This document shows positions 1 to 6,197 of a stretch of DNA of 15,323 bases, one piece after another. The position numbers and the translations under genes were made by a program. Source of the DNA: Fusobacterium sp. (GTDB lineage: Bacteria > Fusobacteriota > Fusobacteriia > Fusobacteriales > Fusobacteriaceae); NCBI RefSeq assembly GCF_032477075.1, contig NZ_JAWDXO010000049.1, positions 1 through 15,323 of the forward strand, read 5' to 3'. Every line of letters begins with the position of its first letter. The first letter of the stretch is position 1. The notes beneath the pieces are model-generated. The model had not been told where the DNA came from. It saw nothing but the letters and a program-made list of their open reading frames with translations, and made no database searches.

Positions 1-12
1 ATGTATGTCTCC

Positions 13-47
13 TTTGTATAATTAGGGTGGTAACTATATTATACAAA
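13..47. promoter_or_regulatory. Inverted pair of repressor half-sites at the left edge, with possible leftward promoter
   Basis: Bases 13-22 (TTTGTATAAT) and 38-47 (ATTATACAAA) are exact reverse complements separated by 15 bases. Each contains the same 8-bp half-site (TTATACAA/TTGTATAA) found in the palindromes around the repressor gene. Each arm also contains a TATAAT hexamer, one per strand. On the minus strand, an AGGAG at 13-9 lies six bases before a possible start codon at the window edge, so a leftward gene may begin just outside. No good -35 is visible for either orientation. Repressor binding here is inferred from the shared half-site only. Confidence 0.4.
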
Positions 48-53
48 AAAGAG

Positions 54-97
54 AGCTGAGTGAAACATTTTTTTTAAATGTTACTCAGCTTTTTTTA
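54..97 (+). terminator. Intrinsic terminator hairpin upstream of the repressor gene
   Basis: Bases 54-70 pair with 76-90: AGCTGAGT and AACATTT arms, interrupted by a 2-base GA bulge on the left side. A run of seven T follows at 91-97. On the minus strand a T run (complement of 45-50) follows after three bases, so the hairpin may work in both directions. It insulates the repressor gene from rightward transcription entering from the left. Confidence 0.75.
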
Positions 98-152
98 TTA
101 AAATCTATAAATTGAAATATTATAGTACTGCATAGAATGATAAAAGCATAAA

Positions 153-192
153 TTATACAAATTCCGATAAAATATTTTACAAATTTGTATAA
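153..192. promoter_or_regulatory. Wide inverted repeat upstream of repressor gene
   Basis: Bases 153-163 (TTATACAAATT) and 182-192 (AATTTGTATAA) are exact reverse complements separated by 18 bases. The right arm is part of the operator at 175-192. The left arm begins an 18-base stretch (153-170) that matches the perfect palindrome at 1080-1097 at 14 of 18 positions. This suggests two adjacent repressor sites, one strong and one weak, as in lambdoid operators. That reading is inference. Confidence 0.45.
175..192. promoter_or_regulatory. Putative repressor operator in its own promoter
   Basis: The 18-mer TTTTACAAATTTGTATAA matches the perfect palindrome at 1080-1097 at 16 of 18 positions. It overlaps the -35 hexamer and the spacer of the promoter that would transcribe the repressor, so bound repressor should block its own transcription (negative autoregulation). 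Evidence is sequence similarity and position only. Confidence 0.6.
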
Positions 193-204
193 AAAATATA
201 TAAT
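176..204 (+). promoter_or_regulatory. Repressor gene promoter
   Basis: The -35 is TTTACA at 176-181 (5 of 6 to TTGACA). The -10 is a consensus TATAAT at 199-204, after a 17-base spacer. Transcription would begin near 211 and give a leader of about 27 bases before the ATG at 238, which has a good Shine-Dalgarno (AAAGGAGAG, ending about 5 bases upstream). Confidence 0.65.
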
Positions 205-237
205 ATAAATAAATTAATATAGAAAGGAGAGAGCAAT

Positions 238-1020
238 ATGGAGAAAAAAAAGGAATTTTCAAAGTATCTTGAGAATTTTATGAGAAAAAATGGATATAAT
301 TTAGAACAAATTTCAAGAGAGACTGGAGTTCCTATAGCAACAATAGGACACTATAAAACAGGAAGGAGAACTCCTAAAAATGATTTTATTGACAAATTTG
401 TTTCTGGATTCAATTTAAGCTCTCAGGAAAAAAAAGAAATTACAATGGCAATTGCTATTGATAGGACACCTGAAGTTATTAAAGATAATATTTTTGATTT
501 TAAAAATGTAAAGCCTATAAAACTGATGGAAGTTCCATTGTTTTCAAGTGTTTCAGCTGGACTTGGGAGAGAAACTATAGCGGAGCCCATAGATTTTATT
601 TCAATACCAAAAATCTCAGGAAATAATATAGTAGCTATTTTAGTACAGGGAGATTCTATGGAAGACACTATTTTAGATGGTTCTATTGTAGTTGTAAATA
701 CAGAGTTAATGCCAGAAATAGGCGAAGTTGGAGTATTTTTAACTAAGGGAAGTGATCATGCTGATGGTTTGGTAAAAAGATTAAAATATAAAAATGGTGA
801 GTATGTATTGGAAAGTGATAATAAGGAATATAAAGATTTAAGAATAGAAAATAGTGATATTACAGCTTATGGAAAAGTTATCCAAATAATAAATAATACA
901 AGTAGAAGAAGAAAAGATCCCTTAATCTCTTATATAGATAAGTTAGATATTTATGAAAGAGAAATGATAGAAAGTATGTTAAAAGGATTGATAGAAAAGA
1001 AAAAAAACCTAAATAAGTAG
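238..1020 (+). CDS. CI/LexA-type self-cleaving repressor (HTH + peptidase S24)
   Basis: The 260-residue protein has an N-terminal helix-turn-helix of the Cro/CI (XRE) type at about residues 7-62, with the recognition region near IATIGHYKTGRRTP. A LexA/CI-like S24 peptidase domain follows at about 97-218. The expected catalytic pair is visible: Ser140 in QGDSMEDTILDG and Lys180 in GLVKRLK. An Ala107-Gly108 pair (SVSAGLG) lies upstream at the position of the autocleavage site in this family. Such repressors are inactivated by RecA-stimulated self-cleavage after DNA damage. A basic, charged tail of about 40 residues (from RRRKDP) extends past the peptidase domain. The gene is followed on the same strand by a promoter holding a perfect palindrome and then the tail genes, so it is the likely controller of that operon and of itself. 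Family assignment is strong; target and SOS response are inferred. Confidence 0.9.
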   Translation: MEKKKEFSKYLENFMRKNGYNLEQISRETGVPIATIGHYKTGRRTPKNDFIDKFVSGFNLSSQEKKEITMAIAIDRTPEVIKDNIFDFKNVKPIKLMEVPLFSSVSAGLGRETIAEPIDFISIPKISGNNIVAILVQGDSMEDTILDGSIVVVNTELMPEIGEVGVFLTKGSDHADGLVKRLKYKNGEYVLESDNKEYKDLRIENSDITAYGKVIQIINNTSRRRKDPLISYIDKLDIYEREMIESMLKGLIEKKKNLNK

Positions 1021-1069
1021 AAAAAAAGAAATTTTTGGAATTATATAAAAAATAATTTTAAAATTTGTC

Positions 1070-1098
1070 TTGACTTTTTTTATACAAAATTGTATAAT
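1070..1098 (+). promoter_or_regulatory. Strong promoter of the tail operon
   Basis: The -35 is TTGACT at 1070-1075 (5 of 6) and the -10 is consensus TATAAT at 1093-1098, with an ideal 17-base spacer. It is the best sigma70-type promoter in the window. The spacer and most of the -10 are covered by the perfect 18-bp palindrome at 1080-1097, so a repressor bound there would exclude RNA polymerase. It faces the tail gene run, which has no other clear promoter before the terminator at 11385-11419. Confidence 0.8.
1080..1097. promoter_or_regulatory. Perfect 18-bp palindromic operator in the tail-operon promoter
   Basis: TTATACAAAATTGTATAA has 8-bp perfect arms around a 2-base centre. It sits between -35 and -10 of the strong promoter. 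Related sites lie at 175-192 and 1239-1256, with half-sites at 14-21 and 39-46. The repressor encoded at 238-1020 is the obvious candidate to bind it. Confidence 0.7.
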
Positions 1099-1238
1099 AA
1101 TTTTAAGATGATTTCATGAAATATCTAAAAGTTTTACAGAAACAGATTTATAATTGAGATAAACAAGTTTTTCCTAGGTTCCTATACCTATTTTCAAGGA
1201 CTATGGTTGCTTATTTTTAATATTTTTTTAAAAACAAA

Positions 1239-1256
1239 TTATACAAAAAAGTATAA
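1239..1256. promoter_or_regulatory. Second operator-like site in the tail-operon leader
   Basis: TTATACAAAAAAGTATAA matches the perfect palindrome at 16 of 18 positions and keeps the 18-bp spacing (TTATAC, six A, GTATAA). It lies about 135 bases downstream of the predicted transcription start. A repressor bound here could act as a roadblock or help looping with the upstream sites. A TATAAA at 1252-1257 lacks a credible -35, so a second promoter is unlikely. Confidence 0.5.
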
Positions 1257-1428
1257 AATTAAACCGATTTAACTGAGCATCAATATTTTAATATTAGGAT
1301 GTATGAAATCTTTCATTAAGAAATAAAATTATTGATTTAATATTAGAGGTATGAAAATAAGTAATTGAAAATTCTGGAGGATTTGGTATAGGAATCTGAA
1401 ACAAACAAAAATACAGGAGGGATACAAA

Positions 1429-2226
1429 GTGGTAAATATAAAAGAAGTAGTACATAACAGTAAGGAAAGATTTTTAGAGGTGCAGCCTAATGGAGTAGGT
1501 ATTTACATTGGAATGCAGGCATATGAAGCTATAAAGAACGAAAGTGAATATACAGATTCAATGAAAACTATAATTCCTAAAATGGAACTTTTAACAGGAA
1601 CATTAGCTGGTGCAGAGTTTACAGTTACATCAGGAACTGTAGAAGTGACGGCAGCTCCTAAAAATGTCGTAGTAGCTCTATTTGATAAATCAGAATTAGA
1701 TGGATTAGCAACTGCTGAAAATTTTAAAGGAATGGCAAACCCTAATCTTGTTGAAATAGTAAAAGTAACTGCAATAACTGCAAGTTCAATTACTTTAGCA
1801 AATGTACCTGTAAATTCAGCTTTTACAAATGCTGTTTTACTTGAAAATGATGGATATATCGATGTAGCTCAAATAACAGATTTTTCATCAACTGAACAGC
1901 AAGCAGAGATAAGTACAAACAATAAACATTCAAATGGATATGAAAGTGCAATAGGGGGATTAAAAACATCTTCTATAGATGGAATTCAAGGATACTATCA
2001 TCCAGATTTTCCCTCTGTGGCTACAATAAACTTTGCATTTGATGGAGAATTTACTATTAAAGCAAGACATGGAGCATTAAAACAAAAAAATACTCCATAT
2101 ATTGAAGGAGTTTATAAAGTTGCAGAATTTACACATTCAGGAACTCTTGATGGTGGAAGTGCCCTATCTTATACAGCAAGCTTAAAACTTCAATCAGGAA
2201 TGATAGAGAAAAAAGTATTTCAATAA
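1429..2226 (+). CDS. Putative major tail tube protein
   Basis: The 265-residue protein starts at GTG, seven bases after a strong AGGAGGG (1415-1421). It has no signal peptide or membrane segment. It is rich in Thr, Ala, Val and Gly and appears mostly beta-structured, as expected for a tube-forming tail protein. No signature motif was recognised. The call rests on position (first gene of a tail operon, directly before a chaperone-like gene and a tape measure), size and composition. A strong promoter and Shine-Dalgarno fit a subunit needed in many copies. A hairpin just downstream (2234-2249) may keep its mRNA more abundant than the later genes. Another tail structural protein remains possible. 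Confidence 0.6.
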   Translation: MVNIKEVVHNSKERFLEVQPNGVGIYIGMQAYEAIKNESEYTDSMKTIIPKMELLTGTLAGAEFTVTSGTVEVTAAPKNVVVALFDKSELDGLATAENFKGMANPNLVEIVKVTAITASSITLANVPVNSAFTNAVLLENDGYIDVAQITDFSSTEQQAEISTNNKHSNGYESAIGGLKTSSIDGIQGYYHPDFPSVATINFAFDGEFTIKARHGALKQKNTPYIEGVYKVAEFTHSGTLDGGSALSYTASLKLQSGMIEKKVFQ

Positions 2227-2233
2227 GGAGAAT

Positions 2234-2249
2234 AGGGGAGAAATCCCCT
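2234..2249 (+). promoter_or_regulatory. Tetraloop hairpin behind the tube gene
   Basis: AGGGGA (2234-2239), loop GAAA (2240-2243), TCCCCT (2244-2249) form a 6-bp stem, four of them G-C, closed by a GNRA-type loop. No proper T run follows (TTCCCTTGTTC), so it is not a standard terminator. In an otherwise very AT-rich leader it is conspicuous. It could be a partial terminator or an mRNA-stabilising or processing element that sets tube protein above the downstream genes. Confidence 0.6.
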
Positions 2250-2315
2250 TTCCCTTGTTCTTTTAAATGAAAATATTGGAATATTTTGATTTAAAAAAAT
2301 AAGATGGGAGGTTAT

Positions 2316-2927
2316 ATGAAAGTAGAAATAAATGACAGAAAATATAAATTAAAACTTAATTTAAGAGCAAGGATAAAGCTTGCAAAATATTATTCAGATG
2401 AAGTAGAAATGTATAAAAAAGCAGTAATAGGAGACTTAGAAGTTATTACTAAGATAATTTATTGTTCACTTCAAGAATATCAACTTTCCTATGAGGTATT
2501 TCTGGAAAGTTATCCTGATATAAAAGAAAGCTATGAGATGTTTTATAAGGTTTTTCAAAAGTTAATAGAAGATGCTGGAAATCCTTTAAATATAAAGATT
2601 AAAGAAAAATCAGAAGGAAAGATTGAAGAGAGAAAATCAGATAAAACTGATTTTAGAGAACTTATTATTACATTAATGAGTAAAGGATATAAGCAGGAAG
2701 AAGTATTGGATATGACCTATTGGGATATAAATCTCATATTTGAAGCTGACTATAAACATCTGGAAAGAGAAGTATTTCATACAAATGCATTGATTAATAC
2801 AATAGCTGGAATAGTTGGAAACAAAGGAACAATAGATATTCTTGGAAGAAAGAAAAAAGAAGAATATAGAGATTATTCAACATTTCATGAGATAGGAATA
2901 TTGTTGAATAGGAAAAGAATAAATTAA
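2316..2927 (+). CDS. Putative tail assembly chaperone (gpG/gpT-like, single frame)
   Basis: The 203-residue soluble protein lies between the tube and tape-measure genes, where siphophages encode the chaperone that coats the tape measure before tube polymerisation. Residues 1-95 form a helical region starting with a short beta pair (MKVEINDRKYKLKL). A charged linker at about 96-112 leads into a second helical part (REL..LMSKGY..EEVLDMTYWDINLIFE), whose layout recalls the T portion of gpG-gpT. In many phages the two parts are joined by a programmed frameshift; here one frame holds both. The start at 2316 is chosen because GGGAGG (2306-2311) lies four bases upstream; an in-frame ATG at 2304 overlaps that site and has none of its own. 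No direct homologue was recognised, so position carries much of the call. Confidence 0.55.
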   Translation: MKVEINDRKYKLKLNLRARIKLAKYYSDEVEMYKKAVIGDLEVITKIIYCSLQEYQLSYEVFLESYPDIKESYEMFYKVFQKLIEDAGNPLNIKIKEKSEGKIEERKSDKTDFRELIITLMSKGYKQEEVLDMTYWDINLIFEADYKHLEREVFHTNALINTIAGIVGNKGTIDILGRKKKEEYRDYSTFHEIGILLNRKRIN

Positions 2928-2946
2928 GATTTGGAAGGAGGAGAGA

Positions 2947-5478
2947 ATGGGATTAGGAACATTAATATCAATGAAAGCTTTTACAGAGGCTCTATTTGGT
3001 GCAATAGTAGGATTAGCAGTTCAAGAGACTTATGAGTTTGCACAAAAAGAGATACAAAAAATAATTGAAGAAGCAGAAGATAATATAAAAACAGAAAAAC
3101 AAATTAGTATTGAATTAGAAAAAAAATTAAAAGAATTAAATGAATTAGATAAAAAACAAATTTTAACAATAAACGAACAAAAAAAATTGAATAAAGTATT
3201 AGAATATTTTAAAAAAACAGATATAAAACTAGCTAATTCTTATGAAAAATTTAAAATGAAAGAGATTAGTTATGCAGATTATCTTAATGTAAAAAATGAA
3301 ACAAAATCAGAACTTGACTTAAGAAATTATCTAATAAATTCTCAAGAAAAATATTTAGAATATGAAAAAGAATATCAAAAATTACTTAGTGACAATAGTA
3401 AATATGAACATGAACATAGATTGCAAGTAACTCCTAAACTAGGAAAAAAAATGATGGGTGGAATGAATAAGGCAAATATTAGAGAAGCAGATAAAAAAGT
3501 TGTATTAGAATCAATTGAAAATATGAAAAAAAGAGAAGGATCAAAAGACAAAAATGAAGAGTTAGAAAGATATATCAAAAATGAAAAGAGAATAAAAGAA
3601 CTTGAAAATTTAAAACAAACAATAATAAAAGATGTAGAAGAAAAAAATATTATAAATAATACATTTGATAATGAAAAGGAAAAAAAAATAATTGAAAAAA
3701 AAGCAAATAAAAGTAATGTTGAAGAAAAATATAAACAGGAAGAATTAAAAATAAATGCTAAATATAATAAAGAAGTTTTAGATGAAACAGAAGCCTTTAA
3801 TGAAAAAATAAAAGAGCTTTTAAAAAGTAAAAATATAAATGAAATTCAAGAAGCTAAAAAAAATCATGAAAAAAAATTAAAAATGCTGGAAGAAGAGAAT
3901 AAAATTGAACTTCTTAATCATCAAAAGACTAAACCTGGGGCAACAAAAATTGATATTGAAAATTTAGATACAAAAATAAAAATGCTTGAAATAGAAGCTG
4001 AAAAAGAAAAAAATATTAATGAAATTAATCAAATAGAAATAGAGATTAAAGCTAGTGAAGAGGCTAAATTATCCAATATTAATAATATGGGAGCAGGACT
4101 TAAAAATCTTGCAAGCATGTTTCAAATGCTAGGAGATGTTACAGGTAAGCAATCTATAAAAGACATCTCTAATGTGTTGGGAACAGGAAGTTCCTTATTT
4201 GATTTTTTAAATGGTAATGAAATTGGTAAAAAATGGTTAACTGATACTTTTGGAAATAACGCAATTCCTTCACTTGATAATTTTAATATTGGAAATGGGA
4301 TAGGAAATATAATAAGTGGTGCTTTAGGTGGAGGAACTGAAGGTAATCTTGGAAGCATTATTGGAAGCGGAATAGGAACAGTAATGGGTGGGCCAGTAGG
4401 AAGTATTGTAGGTGGAGCCATTGGAAGTATTGGTGGAAGTATATTTGGAAGTAAAAGTAAAAAGAAGAAAAAGAGAGAGGAAAGAAAGCGAAAAGCTGCT
4501 CAGGAAAGATTAAAAAGAGGATTAATATCTGGACAGTATAAATGGCAAGATGTTGTTGAAGCATATAATGAAGATCTTTTAAAATTAGGAACAGGAAGCT
4601 ACATTGATCTTTATGACAAGGTTTCTGCAAATACAGATTATGATAATGTCTTATCAAGTCTTAGTGGAGCAAAATCAGGTTCTGATGGAGTGAGTATGAC
4701 TACTCTTAAACAATTGATGCCACAGTATAATGAACAACAGATAATTGATTGGTTTAAATCTTTAACTGGTGGAGCAGTATTAAAAGGAGATATTTTAAGT
4801 ACAGGAGAAGGAAAATATGGAGCTATTGATATTGGAGAACTAGCAAAACAAGTAACAAATGCAAATAGAGATCTTGAAAAAACACTTAAAACAACAATTA
4901 AAGGAATTATAAATTTTTCAGCAGATAGTTTAGCAGCAGTTGTTAAAAAAGGCTTTTTTGGAGGAATGGAAGATCTTGGAAATGACATCGAAAGTATGCT
5001 TGCTGAAAGCTTGAAAAATACTTTTGTTAATACTGAAATATCAAAAGCTCTATTTAATGGAATGTCAGATAAAGTATCAGACATAGTAAAAGAAATGTTT
5101 GTAAAAGACGGCAATCTGGGAATTAACCTTGAAGCAGGAGATTTAGAAAATTTATCACTTACACAATATATGGAACTTATTAAAAAATATACAGAGATTT
5201 CCAATGAAAAACTTGAAGAGTTATTCAGAGAATTAGGATTGAATATGGATAACTTAACAGGAAGCATGAATAATTTAAATAAAAACATGAGTAAGAATAC
5301 AGTTCAAGGAATGGCTACAAATTTATGGAGATATAATTTAGGACAAAATGTGACAAGTGAATTTAATGGTGTGTTTGAAGTTGAGATACCAATAATTCTT
5401 GGGGATCAGTTATTAGATAAGAGAATAATAAAAATAACTAGTGACAGCATAAGAAAGGCAAGGAGGAATAAGTTTTAA
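2947..5478 (+). CDS. Tail tape measure protein
   Basis: At 843 residues it is the longest gene in the window and follows the chaperone-like gene by 19 bases (AGGAGG at 2936-2941, five-base spacing). A short hydrophobic stretch (about residues 10-26) is followed by a long, highly charged Lys/Glu helical region, about 35-370, with heptad-like character. A glycine-rich, GxxxG-patterned hydrophobic region follows at about 447-500, then a polybasic stretch (about 502-525), then a mixed helical C-terminal part. This architecture fits a tape measure: a ruler inside the tube with a hydrophobic segment able to enter the membrane at ejection. By the siphophage rule of about 0.15 nm of tail per residue, the tail would be roughly 120-130 nm (an inference). 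The coding strand is extremely A-rich. The stop overlaps the next start by one base. Confidence 0.85.
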   Translation: MGLGTLISMKAFTEALFGAIVGLAVQETYEFAQKEIQKIIEEAEDNIKTEKQISIELEKKLKELNELDKKQILTINEQKKLNKVLEYFKKTDIKLANSYEKFKMKEISYADYLNVKNETKSELDLRNYLINSQEKYLEYEKEYQKLLSDNSKYEHEHRLQVTPKLGKKMMGGMNKANIREADKKVVLESIENMKKREGSKDKNEELERYIKNEKRIKELENLKQTIIKDVEEKNIINNTFDNEKEKKIIEKKANKSNVEEKYKQEELKINAKYNKEVLDETEAFNEKIKELLKSKNINEIQEAKKNHEKKLKMLEEENKIELLNHQKTKPGATKIDIENLDTKIKMLEIEAEKEKNINEINQIEIEIKASEEAKLSNINNMGAGLKNLASMFQMLGDVTGKQSIKDISNVLGTGSSLFDFLNGNEIGKKWLTDTFGNNAIPSLDNFNIGNGIGNIISGALGGGTEGNLGSIIGSGIGTVMGGPVGSIVGGAIGSIGGSIFGSKSKKKKKREERKRKAAQERLKRGLISGQYKWQDVVEAYNEDLLKLGTGSYIDLYDKVSANTDYDNVLSSLSGAKSGSDGVSMTTLKQLMPQYNEQQIIDWFKSLTGGAVLKGDILSTGEGKYGAIDIGELAKQVTNANRDLEKTLKTTIKGIINFSADSLAAVVKKGFFGGMEDLGNDIESMLAESLKNTFVNTEISKALFNGMSDKVSDIVKEMFVKDGNLGINLEAGDLENLSLTQYMELIKKYTEISNEKLEELFRELGLNMDNLTGSMNNLNKNMSKNTVQGMATNLWRYNLGQNVTSEFNGVFEVEIPIILGDQLLDKRIIKITSDSIRKARRNKF

Positions 5479-6194
5479 TGAGGACAGAAATTATAAAAGC
5501 AGATAACAGCAATCATATAATAACAATAACAAAAAAAGAAGAGGAAATAACAATTGAATTCGATTTTGAACTTGTTCCTGAAATAGTACCTCACTTTACT
5601 CTTCCATTATGGGCAATAGGAAAAGAGGAAGAGTATGAGTTTGAAGGTGGATTTGTACTTAAAGCCGATAATACAGGAACAAGAGATATTCTTTATAATC
5701 TTTTAGCAAGAATAAAAGAACATAGAGAACTTATATTCGTCTGTAAAACAGCAGATAAATATAAAGGGCAGTTCAGCTATATTTCTCAGGCATTAAAAGA
5801 TAATGGAATAATTATGAATGGAATAAGATTAAACTGTATAGCAAATATTGATAATACAAATTTTGCTACAATGTTGAATAGTGTAAGAAATCATCAAGGA
5901 AATCTAATTGTTTCCACTACATTTGATACCAAGAGAAAAAAAATCTTTAATATTACAACAGTTCCATTAACAAATATAGAATATCTTCTTTCTCCTAATG
6001 TTTACTGCAATACTGTAGAAGAATTTGAAAAGATTCTATATAGTGATACAGGAGGGTACAAAATATTTACAATAACAGGAAAGGATTACACAGTTATTTT
6101 GAAAGATGAAGTGAATGAAAGTTCCCAAACAGCAATAATTAATGGAGCAGTAAAAGATTGTAAAATATATTCTTTCAGTTTAGAGGAGGTATAG
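5478..6194 (+). CDS. Putative distal tail / baseplate protein
   Basis: The 238-residue protein starts at the ATG of a TAATG overlap with the tape-measure stop. An AGGAGG at 5461-5466 lies 11 bases upstream, so translational coupling is likely. The sequence looks mixed alpha/beta and lacks signal peptide and membrane segments. In siphophage tail operons the gene after the tape measure normally encodes the distal tail protein that joins the tube to the hub and fibres, and the size is compatible. No diagnostic motif was found, so the call rests on gene order. A tail-tip protein of another type would fit as well. Confidence 0.5.
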   Translation: MRTEIIKADNSNHIITITKKEEEITIEFDFELVPEIVPHFTLPLWAIGKEEEYEFEGGFVLKADNTGTRDILYNLLARIKEHRELIFVCKTADKYKGQFSYISQALKDNGIIMNGIRLNCIANIDNTNFATMLNSVRNHQGNLIVSTTFDTKRKKIFNITTVPLTNIEYLLSPNVYCNTVEEFEKILYSDTGGYKIFTITGKDYTVILKDEVNESSQTAIINGAVKDCKIYSFSLEEV

Positions 6195-6197
6195 AGA

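Larger units (their letters stand above)
1021..1428 (+). other. Regulatory region between repressor and tail operon; no gene seen
   Basis: This 408-base stretch has no convincing reading frame. It holds the tail-operon promoter (1070-1098), a perfect palindrome (1080-1097), a second operator-like site (1239-1256) and an untranslated leader of about 325 bases. A small stem TAGGT/ACCTA with a six-base loop lies near 1174-1190. Two near-identical 21-22-base repeats lie at 1287-1308 and 1336-1356. No strong terminator separates the repressor gene from the tail genes, so some read-through is possible. Confidence 0.6.

Noticed and set aside
2580..2950. Programmed frameshift site in the chaperone gene
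   Set aside because: A-rich runs are everywhere here, the frame is already continuous, and no second frame extends to the tape measure start.
4638..5288. 216-codon open frame on the minus strand inside the tape measure gene
   Set aside because: It is antisense to a coherent long gene, has no ribosome site and reads as low-complexity Ser/Leu/Phe/Pro, as expected for the complement of A-rich coding DNA.
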